Shown: piece after piece, positions 41,833 through 50,199 of the stretch
How positions within the stretch are numbered: the first letter of the stretch is position 1
Layout of the letters: each line of letters opens with the position of its first letter
Assembly (NCBI RefSeq): GCF_025869515.1
Contig: NZ_JAOZVR010000041.1
Location: 1-64,000 of the forward strand
Source of the DNA: Ferrovibrio sp.
GTDB taxonomy: Bacteria > Pseudomonadota > Alphaproteobacteria > Ferrovibrionales > Ferrovibrionaceae
DNA length: 64,000 bases
Direction: 5' to 3'
Program-made: the position numbers and the translations under genes
Notes under the pieces: generated by a model
The model's input: only the letters and a program-made list of their open reading frames with translations
The model's database searches: none
What the model was told of the DNA's origin: nothing

Positions 41833-43050
41833 TCAGCGCAAGAGCGCCGGGTCGAGCGTGAAGAGTTCGGAGGGATTCTCGACGCCGCGCAATGCAAAGC
41901 GGCCGAGCGAGATGGCATGGTCCTTGAGCCCGCCGGCGGCCGACTTGAAAGCAGCGGAATAGATCGCGCGCTGGTCGACCGAGCGGGCGAGGCCGGAAAT
42001 GCGCGACAGTTCGTTCACCGCGGGGCCGACCACGGTGAAATCCAGCCGGTCCTCGCCGCCGAAATTGCCATACAGCACCTCGCCGACATGCAGCGCGACG
42101 GACATGTCGGTCACCGGCAGACCCGCATTGGCGCGGCGGTTGCGCACCTCGCGCAGCTCTTTCATGCAGGCTTTGAGCGCGCGCAGCGACTGCATGCAGG
42201 CATTTTCCAGATTGCCGTCGTCGCGGAAGATGGCGAGCACGCCGTCGCCGACGAATTTCAGCACCTCGCCGCCATGGGCATGCACGGCCGAGACGGCGGC
42301 GCCGGCATAATCGTTCAGCAGCGGCATGATCAGTTCGGGCGAAACGGTATCGACCAGGCGGGTGAAGCCGCGCAGGTCGCTGAACCACAGCGCCGCGGTG
42401 ATGCGCTCGGCCTCGCCGCGGCCGATGGTGCCGCTGAGCACGCGCTGCGCGGCGTTGCGGCCGAGATAGGTTTCCGCCAGCGTCTCGGCGATCCGGCGCA
42501 CGCTGGCCGAGCGCACGGCGGCGGCGGCAAACGGGATCAGCGCATTCAGCGTCTCAAGCTGCTTTTCGCTAAAGCCCTCGTCATGCGCCGTGGTCCAGGA
42601 GGCATAGATCGAGTCGAGCTGGCCGATGATGGCGCGCTCGCCGAAGCGGGTCATGGTGACGAGGTAGTCGGTATAACCCTGCTCGGCCAGTTCGGTCAGC
42701 ACCGGGAAGGGGTAGTCGCCGTTATGGCCGACCATGCGGAAGCGCAGATGCGGCTCGCCGTTTTCCTCCAGGTGGTAGAACGGGCTTTCGCGCCATTTGC
42801 GTTCGCCCTCCGCTGTCTTGGAGCGGCCGAATTCATGCAGCGCCACCTGCTCCTGGTCGGCATGCCAGGCGAAGATGCGGCCGGCCAGCACCGGATGCAG
42901 CGTGTCGGCGCCGAGCAGGGCGCGCTTCACCGGAATGCCGGCCTTGTTCAGGTTGGCGCAGAAGTCGCCGAGAATTTCGCCTTCGGAATGGCCGTTCAGC
43001 GAGGCATCGGCGATGGCGCGGGCAATATTGGTAAATACCTGGGGATCCAT
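41833..43050 (-). CDS. Class III adenylate/guanylate cyclase domain protein
   Basis: A 405-residue cytoplasmic protein. The N-terminal 215 residues form a regulatory region seen in alphaproteobacterial cyclases (LRFRMVGHNGDYPFPVLTEL; EGFSEKQLETLNALIPFAAA). The catalytic domain (about 220-395) has metal-binding Asp in ALWFSDLRGFTRLVD and FVGDGVLAIFRD, and the transition-state Asn in FTVVGPAVNELSRIS, so it looks active. The substrate-specifying residue cannot be assigned confidently. I start at ATG 43050; the track's 43059 is a TTG. No cAMP receptor is nearby. Confidence 0.92.
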   Translation of the reverse strand: MDPQVFTNIARAIADASLNGHSEGEILGDFCANLNKAGIPVKRALLGADTLHPVLAGRIFAWHADQEQVALHEFGRSKTAEGERKWRESPFYHLEENGEPHLRFRMVGHNGDYPFPVLTELAEQGYTDYLVTMTRFGERAIIGQLDSIYASWTTAHDEGFSEKQLETLNALIPFAAAAVRSASVRRIAETLAETYLGRNAAQRVLSGTIGRGEAERITAALWFSDLRGFTRLVDTVSPELIMPLLNDYAGAAVSAVHAHGGEVLKFVGDGVLAIFRDDGNLENACMQSLRALKACMKELREVRNRRANAGLPVTDMSVALHVGEVLYGNFGGEDRLDFTVVGPAVNELSRISGLARSVDQRAIYSAAFKSAAGGLKDHAISLGRFALRGVENPSELFTLDPALLR

Positions 43051-43138
43051 GGCCGCCAAGATAGGGTCGGGGGGCGCAAAAATCGATGGGGAGGCCGGCT
43101 GATTCCGGACGGTTGCTGACGGATCTGTGCAGCCGCAA

Positions 43139-44197
43139 TCAATTCCGTTCCCAGCGCATCCAGCGGCCGTGATAATCGCCGGTGCCGAGCCGTTCGGTCG
43201 CGCCGCCGGGCATCTCGCCTGTCCATAGCGTCAGGGTCAGGTCGGCACCGTCTTTCGCCAGTCCCGGTTCGAAACGCAGCCAGGCCAGCGGCGCCGTGGC
43301 GGTAACCTGCTTACCGGCCTGCTGCATCAGGGCGGCGATGCGCTGCTGTTCGGCCGCTGCCACATACTGCCAGACGATGGAATGGTAGAGCACGAAGACG
43401 GCATCGCGCCGGCGGTTTTCCAGCTGCCGTGCCACGAAATCGGCGGCATGGGCCTGCGTCACCCGGATGCCGGCGGTTTCGGCATGGTCGAGCGCCCGCA
43501 GCACGCGCTGCAGCCGTTCGGGCTGATCGGCCCAGATATACGACAGCAGCCGCTGGCGGTCGGCGGCTTTGGCCGCATCGAGCGGCGCCACATCGCAGCC
43601 GGCGCGCGCGATCACCTGCGGTCTGCTGTCCGCAGGCCGATTGCCGCCCCAGCGGCTGTGCAGCATGAGCGGCGCGGTTGCCGTATCGCCATGCTGCCAG
43701 CTGCCATAATCGTAGGCGTAAGCATCCCAAGACAGGTTGAGCCCGGCACTGGCGCCGATCTCGCAGGTCTGCAGCGCCAGGCCGGGACAGTGCTGCGCAA
43801 TGCTGAGGAAGCCGCCGAGCAGCACGGCGGAGCGCTGCGGATCGTTGGTCTGCGGCGGGCTTTGCAGATACTGCGTCAGCAGCGCGCCATGCCGCAGCAG
43901 CGCGGCATCGAGCGCGGGCGCATCGATCTGCCGCGCCGCATAAGCGGCGGCCAGCGCGTCATCGCCATCCAGCACGGCGCGATGCAGCGCGCCGGCCACG
44001 CGCAACGCCAAGGCACCTTCCCGGGCATCGGCCTTGGCATCGCCGGGCCAGGCGAGGACCGGCGCCGTCCAGGTCGCGCGGTCCGCCAGCCGTTCGGCCG
44101 CAAGATCGAGCAGGGTGCCGGTGAAGGGCGACCCAAGCTGGCGGCAGTAATTCGCCTGGTCGCGGAAGGCGGCGATGATGCTGGCGGGATCGGACAT
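43139..44197 (-). CDS. DUF2332 family protein
   Basis: A 352-residue protein of the uncharacterised DUF2332 family. N-terminal IIAAFRDQANYCRQLGSPFT, LQTCEIGASAGLNLSWDAYA, RAGCDVAPLDAAKAADRQRL, YIWADQPERLQRV and VFVLYHSIVWQYVAAAEQQ are typical stretches. The GASAG segment and overall fold suggest a relative of class I methyltransferases, but a reaction has not been established as far as I know. The track ORF (44413) runs antisense across the tRNA; ATG 44197 is the family start. Confidence 0.88.
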   Translation of the reverse strand: MSDPASIIAAFRDQANYCRQLGSPFTGTLLDLAAERLADRATWTAPVLAWPGDAKADAREGALALRVAGALHRAVLDGDDALAAAYAARQIDAPALDAALLRHGALLTQYLQSPPQTNDPQRSAVLLGGFLSIAQHCPGLALQTCEIGASAGLNLSWDAYAYDYGSWQHGDTATAPLMLHSRWGGNRPADSRPQVIARAGCDVAPLDAAKAADRQRLLSYIWADQPERLQRVLRALDHAETAGIRVTQAHAADFVARQLENRRRDAVFVLYHSIVWQYVAAAEQQRIAALMQQAGKQVTATAPLAWLRFEPGLAKDGADLTLTLWTGEMPGGATERLGTGDYHGRWMRWERN

Positions 44198-44321
44198 GGT
44201 CCATCTTGTCGGCTGCAGTTCGCCAGCGTCCAGCACGGGATTGCAGCGGGACAATCCTCCGGCGCCGGCGCGCCGGGGCAATTGACCCGACGCCGGCCCG
44301 CCGCGTAGAGAGAAGGCGCCT

Positions 44322-44408
44322 GCCCGCTTGGCGGAATTGGTAGACGCACGGGACTTAAAATCCCGAGGCCGCAAGGCCGTGCCGGTTCGAGTCCGGCAGC
44401 GGGCACCA
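44322..44408 (+). tRNA. tRNA-Leu (anticodon UAA)
   Basis: A complete 87-base cloverleaf including an encoded CCA. The acceptor stem is GCCCGCT paired with AGCGGGC, the D region GGCGGAATTGGTAGACGC, the anticodon stem-loop GGGACTTAAAATCCC (anticodon TAA), a long variable arm GAGGCCGCAAGGCCGT typical of class II tRNA, and T-arm CCGGTTCGAGTCCGG. Confidence 0.98.
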
Positions 44409-44467
44409 GCCATCAGTCCTGGAAAACCGCGAGAATCCCTGCCGGCGACGGCTGTGGAAAATTCTGC

Positions 44468-44503
44468 TTGACCTGCGATATCGCAAACTATATCTTACGA
44501 TAT
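44468..44503 (+). promoter_or_regulatory. Promoter and inverted-repeat operator of the PadR gene
   Basis: TTGACC (44468-44473) and TATCTT (44491-44496) are separated by 17 bases, giving a good sigma-70-type promoter. ATATCG (44478-44483) and CGATAT (44498-44503) form an inverted repeat spanning the spacer and the -10. A repressor bound there would block the promoter. The PadR start is 19 bases downstream of the repeat. Confidence 0.6.
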
Positions 44504-44521
44504 GTCAAACGAGGTTATCTT

Positions 44522-45208
44522 ATGAGCGAGTATCTCATGCATCCCAATATTATCAATGCCTTCCGCGAACATCGCTGCATGCACAAGGGCGGCGGTCGCC
44601 GGCATTTCCGCGGCCGGCTGGCCGCGGCCCTGTTCAGCTCCGGCGACGACAGCCTGGGCGGCCACGGCTTCCGCGCCAGCCGCGTGGTGTCGGCCGCCGA
44701 TCTGCAGCTGCTGATCCTGGTCCTGCTGGAAGACCGGCCGCGCCATGGCTACGAGATCATCAAGGCGCTGGAGGAACACACCTCCGGCTTTTATGCGCCG
44801 AGCCCCGGCGTGATCTATCCGGCGCTGACCTATCTGGAAGAGATCGGCCATACCAGCGTGGCGGCCGAAGGCGCCAAGAAGCTCTACAGCCTGACCCAGG
44901 CCGGCCGCGACTATCTGGCAGAGCATCGCGTCAATGCCGACACCATGATGGCGCAGCTCGCCAAGATCGGCGAACGCATTGCCCGGGCCAAGCAGTTCTT
45001 CCGTGGCGGCAGTGCGGCCGAGGATGACGACGACATGCGCCATGGTCGTCATGGCCGGCATGGCGACAACGATCCGTCCTCCTCGATGCGGGCCGCGCGC
45101 CACAACCTGAAGGCCGCGCTCTACGAGAAGGAGGAGGCCTCGCCCGAGGAGCAGCGCCGCATCATCGACATCCTGGTGCGTGCCGCCAAAGACATCCGCG
45201 GCCAGTAA
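44522..45208 (+). CDS. PadR-family regulator resembling nickel-responsive NfeR (YqjI)
   Basis: A 228-residue regulator. An N-terminal His/Arg/Gly-rich extension (HRCMHKGGGRRHFRGR) precedes the PadR winged helix (LQLLILVLLEDRPRHGYEII, EEHTSGFYAPSPGVIYPALT, EGAKKLYSLTQAGRDYLAEH). A second His cluster, DMRHGRHGRHGDND, lies near residue 180. E. coli YqjI has a similar His-rich metal-binding N-terminus and the same PadR core, so metal sensing is plausible but unproven. The start is ATG 44522; the track's 44468 begins inside the promoter. It is probably self-repressing through the adjacent inverted repeat and cotranscribed with the DUF3861 gene. Confidence 0.9.
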   Translation: MSEYLMHPNIINAFREHRCMHKGGGRRHFRGRLAAALFSSGDDSLGGHGFRASRVVSAADLQLLILVLLEDRPRHGYEIIKALEEHTSGFYAPSPGVIYPALTYLEEIGHTSVAAEGAKKLYSLTQAGRDYLAEHRVNADTMMAQLAKIGERIARAKQFFRGGSAAEDDDDMRHGRHGRHGDNDPSSSMRAARHNLKAALYEKEEASPEEQRRIIDILVRAAKDIRGQ

Positions 45209-45284
45209 TTCACCGCACCATTCCAATACGGGGGCGCCGATGGGCACCGTTGCAGCCGGCGATATTGCCTGGAAAGGACATGTC

Positions 45285-45596
45285 ATGAAGGGTCATCGTT
45301 ACCGTGTCACCATCGAGCATGTCGGCACGCCGCGCGAGGGCGTTGAAACCCGGCCGGCACTGACATTCGAAACGGTGAATCACGACGAGATCATTGCCAT
45401 CGTCGAGCGCATCCGCGCCAGCGGGCAGTATGCCGAGGACGAGGCGGCCTCGCTCGGCATCGGGCTGAAGCTGTTTTCCGAAGTGATGCTGAAGCGGCGC
45501 GACGACCCGCTGTTCGCCGCCCTGCAGCCGGCAATCCGCGCCTTCATCGGCGGGCTGAAGGCGCGCAGCCGCGCCGTCAGCGGTGCCCAGGCATGA
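45285..45596 (+). CDS. DUF3861 domain protein
   Basis: A 103-residue protein of the DUF3861 family: KGHRYRVTIEHVGTPREGVE, LTFETVNHDEIIAIVERIRA and SLGIGLKLFSEVMLKRRDDP. Its function is unknown to me. The track's start at 45180 overlaps the PadR gene; ATG 45285 with AAAGGA upstream matches the family N-terminus. It lies 76 bases after the PadR stop, probably in the same transcript. Confidence 0.87.
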   Translation: MKGHRYRVTIEHVGTPREGVETRPALTFETVNHDEIIAIVERIRASGQYAEDEAASLGIGLKLFSEVMLKRRDDPLFAALQPAIRAFIGGLKARSRAVSGAQA

Positions 45597-45713
45597 TACA
45601 GCTGGCATGATACAGCCGACGTGAAATTACGCTGCGAATAAAGCGGCGTCCGGGGCGGCGCCGCACCGCTGCCTCAGCATTGCGGCGCCAGCACCCGGTG
45701 CCCCCCTCGGCAA

Positions 45714-46283
45714 CTATTGCGCAGCCTGCGGCGCGGCCGTGCGCCAGGCCTGATCGGGTTTGTACGGCACGGTGATGCCCAGCAGGGAATCGACCGTGAC
45801 GCCGTCGCAGGCCAGCGGCAGAATCAGATTTTCCACATCGCATTCACCGCAAGATGCAGGAACATCGGCTTCCAACGGCAGCGGACCGCGACTCCAGGTC
45901 GGCAGGCCGTTGCGGGCCGTGGTGATCAGGCGTCTGCGGTTGGCGATCCAGGCCAGTGGGCGCAGCTCGTCATACCAGCCGGTGCCGACCTCGCGGCCGA
46001 TCGCGGCGGTGAATTCGGCACCGGCCATCCGGTAGCGGAAGCGCCAGGGAGTCCGCTCGACATCCAGCATCCACAGCGAAGGCAGCAGATTGTCGAGCCC
46101 GGGGTGATTGATGGTGGTGCGGCCCGGCAACTGGCCGTCGCTGCCGCAGGCCCGCATCCAGTGGAACAGAAGTTGCCGTGCCTGCGGATGCCAGTCCTCG
46201 CCGCTTTCGGCGGCGCGGACGATATGCCAATGCTCGCCGGAGGCGGCGGGAAAGATGGCAGAGTATGATGGAGGCTGGATCAT
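45714..46283 (-). CDS. Small single-domain PAS-like protein (copy 3)
   Basis: A 189-residue relative of the PAS-like proteins: LLFHWMRACGSDGQLPGRTT, DNLLPSLWMLDVERTPWRFR, YRMAGAEFTAAIGREVGTGW and final strand LILPLACDGVTVDSLLGITV. It differs by a PASCGECDVEN insertion with two cysteines just before the last strand, which could bind a metal or form a disulfide. No output domain is present. It is divergent from the HlyD-ABC exporter operon across about 170 bases. Confidence 0.8.
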   Translation of the reverse strand: MIQPPSYSAIFPAASGEHWHIVRAAESGEDWHPQARQLLFHWMRACGSDGQLPGRTTINHPGLDNLLPSLWMLDVERTPWRFRYRMAGAEFTAAIGREVGTGWYDELRPLAWIANRRRLITTARNGLPTWSRGPLPLEADVPASCGECDVENLILPLACDGVTVDSLLGITVPYKPDQAWRTAAPQAAQ

Positions 46284-46332
46284 GGGCAGGCGCGGACCCT
46301 ACAGGCGCGAACCACGCGCGCCCCATTACTTT

Positions 46333-46360
46333 CCGGTTACATCATTACACGATGTGCCGG
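46333..46360. promoter_or_regulatory. Imperfect palindrome between PAS gene and exporter operon
   Basis: CCGG-TT-ACATC-N7-GATGT-G-CCGG forms a broken inverted repeat in the divergent intergenic space, about 100 bases upstream of the HlyD gene. It is placed like an operator, but I cannot assign a regulator. Confidence 0.3.
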
Positions 46361-46454
46361 CCGGACCGCTTGATTTATCGCAATGCCGGTTTCAGTGCAC
46401 CGCACCATGCTGCGGCACGGCTGGCGGGATGCCGGCCTGCGATGAGGACGGGCG

Positions 46455-47441
46455 ATGCGTCGAGTGAGTCTGGCCATTCTTGTGATCGCGGCAATGGCCG
46501 CCGGCACCTGGTGGTATCTGCAGCGCAACCGTGCGGTTTTGCCGCCCGGCTTTGCCGCCGGCAACGGCCGCATCGAGGCCAACGAGATCGATATCGCCAC
46601 CAAATATGCCGCACGTATCCTGGAAATCCGCGTCGATGAGGGCGACCTGGTGCGGGCCGGGCAGATTGTGGCGCTGCTCGATACGCGCGATCTCGCGGCC
46701 CAGCTTCGCTCGGCCGAAGCGCAGGTCGTGCAGGCCCAGCAGCAGCGCAACCAGGTGCTGGCGGAAATCCGTCAGCGCCAGAGCGAACTCAGCCTGGCCG
46801 ACAAGGAGCTGCAGCGGACCCTTGTTCTCTCGGGCAAGAACTTCGTCTCCGAGCAGAAGGTCGACCAGCAGCGCAATATCCGGCGAACCGCAGAGGCGGT
46901 ACTGGCCGCGGCCGAGAGCCGGCGCGGCAGCGCCGATGCGGCGATCCAGGTGGCCCAGGCCGAGGCCGAGCGCATCCGCGATCTGCTGCAGGACGGCACG
47001 CTGACCGCCCCGAAAGCCGGCCGCATCCTGTTTCGCCTGGCCGAGACCGGCGAAGTGCTCGGTGCCGGCGGCAAGGTGGCGACACTGCTCGATCTCTCCG
47101 ATGTCTACATGACCTTCTTCCTGCCGGCCTCTGCGGCCGGCCGGGTCGCGCTCGGCGCCGAGGCGCGGCTGCTGCTGGATGCCGCACCGGCCCGGGCGGT
47201 GCCGGCACAGGTCTCCTTCGTTTCGGCCCAGGCGCAGTTCACGCCGAAGCAGGTGGAGACGCGCAGCGAACGCGAACGCATGATGTTCCGCGTCAAGGCG
47301 CGCGTGCCGCCGGCCCTGGTGCAGCAGCATCTCGAACAGGTGAAAACCGGTCTGACCGGCATGGCCTATGTCCGCCTCGACCCGCAGGCGGTCTGGCCTG
47401 ACTGGCTGGAGTCGGACCTGATCCGACAGCCGGCCCAATGA
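46455..47441 (+). CDS. HlyD-family membrane fusion protein (YhiI-like)
   Basis: A 328-residue periplasmic adaptor anchored by one N-terminal helix (VSLAILVIAAMAAGTWWYL). GRIEANEIDIATKYAARILE and VDEGDLVRAGQIVALLDTRD form the first lipoyl half, followed by an alpha-hairpin with heptads (about 85-170), DGTLTAPKAGRILFRLAETG and the barrel domain with VKTGLTGMAYVRLD near the end. It resembles E. coli YhiI, partner of RbbA/YhhJ. The stop overlaps the ABC gene by four bases (ATGA). Confidence 0.94.
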   Translation: MRRVSLAILVIAAMAAGTWWYLQRNRAVLPPGFAAGNGRIEANEIDIATKYAARILEIRVDEGDLVRAGQIVALLDTRDLAAQLRSAEAQVVQAQQQRNQVLAEIRQRQSELSLADKELQRTLVLSGKNFVSEQKVDQQRNIRRTAEAVLAAAESRRGSADAAIQVAQAEAERIRDLLQDGTLTAPKAGRILFRLAETGEVLGAGGKVATLLDLSDVYMTFFLPASAAGRVALGAEARLLLDAAPARAVPAQVSFVSAQAQFTPKQVETRSERERMMFRVKARVPPALVQQHLEQVKTGLTGMAYVRLDPQAVWPDWLESDLIRQPAQ

Positions 47442-50197
47442 ATGCCGAAGCGGCGGCTGGGGCGTTGTATGGCGGGCTGCGGATCGATCATGTCAGCCAT
47501 CGTTACGGCAAGACCGTTGCGCTGGAGGATGTAAGCCTCGCGCTGGCGCCGGGTGCCGCCCTGGCGCTGGTCGGCCCCGATGGCGTCGGCAAATCCACCC
47601 TGCTGGCACTGGCCGCCGGTGCCAAGACGCTGCAGCAGGGCGGCATCGCCGCACTGGGGGCGGCGTTCGCCGATCGCCGTGCCCGCGAATCCGTGCAACC
47701 GCGCATCGCCTATATGCCGCAGGGCCTTGGCCGCAATCTCTATGCCAGCCTCACGGTGCGCGAGAATATCGCTTTCTTCGCCCGGCTGTTCGGCCATGAC
47801 CGGGCCGAGGAGGCGCGGCGCATTCCGGCGCTGCTGGAGGCCACCGGCCTGATGCCTTTCGCCGACCGGCCGATGCAGAAACTGTCCGGCGGCATGAAGC
47901 AGAAACTCGGACTGTGCTGCGCGCTGGTGCACGATCCCGACCTGCTGATCCTGGATGAGCCGACCACCGGCGTCGATCCGCTGTCGCGCCGCCAGTTCTG
48001 GGACCTGGTCGACTCGATCCGGCAGAGCCGGCCGCAGCTTGCCCTGCTGGTGGCGACCTCGACGATGGACGAAGCCGAACGCTTCGGCCAGGTCGTGATG
48101 CTGGATCAGGGCCGCATCCTGGCCGCCGGCAGCCCGGCCGACCTGAAGCGGCAGAGCGGCACGACGACGCTGGAGCAGGCTTTCATCGCCCTGCTGCCGC
48201 CCGAACGGCGCGGCGGCCTGGACGGCGAACCGCCGGCGCCATCGCCGTATCTCGATGACACCGCCGAACCGGTAATCGCGGCGCGCGGGCTGACCCGGCG
48301 GTTCGGCGATTTCACCGCCGTCGATCATGTCGATCTGGCGATCCGGCGCGGCGAGATTTTCGGCTTCCTCGGCTCCAATGGCTGCGGCAAGACCACGACG
48401 ATGAAAATGCTGACCGGCCTGCTGCCGGCATCCGAAGGTGAAGGTTTCCTGTTCGGGCAGCCGGTTTCAGCCGGCGATTTCGCCATCCGCCGCCGCATCG
48501 GCTACATGGCGCAGAGTTTCTCGCTCTATGGCGAGCTGACGGTGCGGCAGAATCTGGTGCTGCATGCCGCGCTCTACGGCCTGAGCGAAGCCGATGCCGT
48601 CACCCGCAGCAAGGCGATGGTGCAGCATTTCGATCTCAAACCCTATCTGGATGCCGTGGCCGACACCCTGCCGATGGGGGTGCGGCAGCGCCTGTCGCTG
48701 GCGGTGGCGATCATCCACGAGCCGGAAATCCTGATTCTGGACGAACCGACCTCGGGCGTCGATCCGGTGGCGCGCGAGGCCTTCTGGCGCGAGCTGGTGC
48801 GGCTGGCGCGCGCGCAGGGCGTCACCATTTTTATTTCCACGCATTACATGGCCGAGGCGACGCGCTGCGACCGCGTCGCCTTCATGCATGCAGGGCGCGT
48901 GATCGCCACCGGCACTCCCGCCGAGCTGCAGGCGGCGCAGGGTGCGGCGACGCTGGAAGAAGCCTTTATCGCCTATATGGAACTGGGCGGTCGCAGCACC
49001 GAGCCGGCACCGGCGATGGCGGTTGCGACAACCGTCGCGCCGGTCTCCCAGGGCTCTATCGGTGTGCCGCGCGGCCTGTTTTCCGGTCGCCGCTTCCGCG
49101 CCTATGCCTGGCGCGAAAGCATCGAATTGCTGCGCGATCCGATCCGGCTGGCTTTCGCCCTGTTCGGAACGGTCATGCTGATGCTGATCTTTGGCTACGG
49201 CATCACCTTCGATGTCGACAATATCAGTTTCACCGCACTGGATGGTGACGGCACGCCGGAAAGCCGCGCCTATATCGAAGCCTATGCCGGCTCGTCGTAT
49301 TTCAAACGCGAGGCCGATGTGGTGGATGGTGCTGCCTTGCTGCAGCAGCTGCGCGGCAACCGGGTGGCTCTTGCCATCGAGATTCCACCCGGTTTCGGCG
49401 CCGATCTGCGTCGCGGCCGCAACACCGAGGTTTCCGTCTGGATCGATGGCGGCATGCCGTTCCGGGCCGAGACCATCGAGGGCTATGTCAGGGGTGCCCA
49501 TAGCAGTTTTCTCGCCGAAGTGGTGCGCCAGCAGGGTCGGGAGGTTATCGCTTCTGCCAACCTGGTCATGCGGTATCGCTACAATCAGGCCTTCCGCAGT
49601 ATCGACGCCATGGTGCCGGCGCTGTTTGCCATGATGCTGATGCTGATCCCGGCCATCCTCACGGCACTCGGCGTTGTCTCCGAGCGTGAACGCGGTTCGA
49701 TCACCAATCTTTATGTCACACCGGTACGCAAGCTGGAATTCCTGCTCGGCAAGCAGATGCCCTATGTGGCGCTGGCCTATGTCAATGTGCTGTTGCTGAT
49801 CGTTATGACGGTCTTCGTGTTTGGCGTGCCGCTGAAGGGCAGCCTGATCGGCCTGTTGCTTGGCGGCCTGTTCTATGTCCTGGCCAGTACCGGCATTGGC
49901 CTGCTGACCTCCTGCTTCACCCGCAGCCAGGTCGCTGCCCTGTTCGGTACCGCGGTATTGACCATCATGCCGACCGTGCACTTCTCCGGCCTTATGCAGC
50001 CGGTCTCTACCCTGCAGGGCGGGGCACGGCTGATCGGTGCATTCTTCCCCGCCACCTATTTCCTGCGCACCAGTGTAGGCGCCTTTACCAAGGGGCTGTC
50101 ATTGGCCGACCTGATGCCCTTCATCCTGACCACCGCAGCCTTCTGGCCGGCCTTTCTGGCGCTGGCCTGGCTGTTCCTGCGCAAACAGGAGGCCTGA
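47438..50197 (+). CDS. Fused ABC ATPase-ATPase-permease (RbbA/YhiH-like)
   Basis: A 919-residue protein. NBD1 (about 12-255) has Walker A GPDGVGKST, signature LSGGMKQKL and Walker B LLILDEPTTGVDP. NBD2 (about 280-520) has GSNGCGKTT and ILILDEPTSGVDP, but its signature reads LPMGVRQRL, lacking the LSGG serine. From about 555 an ABC-2 type permease follows, with a first helix (LAFALFGTVMLMLIFGYGIT), a long extracytoplasmic loop and five further helices near the end. E. coli RbbA has the same order. The family exports drugs or unknown substrates. It overlaps the HlyD gene and is three bases from the next permease. Confidence 0.96.
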   Translation: MNAEAAAGALYGGLRIDHVSHRYGKTVALEDVSLALAPGAALALVGPDGVGKSTLLALAAGAKTLQQGGIAALGAAFADRRARESVQPRIAYMPQGLGRNLYASLTVRENIAFFARLFGHDRAEEARRIPALLEATGLMPFADRPMQKLSGGMKQKLGLCCALVHDPDLLILDEPTTGVDPLSRRQFWDLVDSIRQSRPQLALLVATSTMDEAERFGQVVMLDQGRILAAGSPADLKRQSGTTTLEQAFIALLPPERRGGLDGEPPAPSPYLDDTAEPVIAARGLTRRFGDFTAVDHVDLAIRRGEIFGFLGSNGCGKTTTMKMLTGLLPASEGEGFLFGQPVSAGDFAIRRRIGYMAQSFSLYGELTVRQNLVLHAALYGLSEADAVTRSKAMVQHFDLKPYLDAVADTLPMGVRQRLSLAVAIIHEPEILILDEPTSGVDPVAREAFWRELVRLARAQGVTIFISTHYMAEATRCDRVAFMHAGRVIATGTPAELQAAQGAATLEEAFIAYMELGGRSTEPAPAMAVATTVAPVSQGSIGVPRGLFSGRRFRAYAWRESIELLRDPIRLAFALFGTVMLMLIFGYGITFDVDNISFTALDGDGTPESRAYIEAYAGSSYFKREADVVDGAALLQQLRGNRVALAIEIPPGFGADLRRGRNTEVSVWIDGGMPFRAETIEGYVRGAHSSFLAEVVRQQGREVIASANLVMRYRYNQAFRSIDAMVPALFAMMLMLIPAILTALGVVSERERGSITNLYVTPVRKLEFLLGKQMPYVALAYVNVLLLIVMTVFVFGVPLKGSLIGLLLGGLFYVLASTGIGLLTSCFTRSQVAALFGTAVLTIMPTVHFSGLMQPVSTLQGGARLIGAFFPATYFLRTSVGAFTKGLSLADLMPFILTTAAFWPAFLALAWLFLRKQEA

Positions 50198-50199
50198 GC

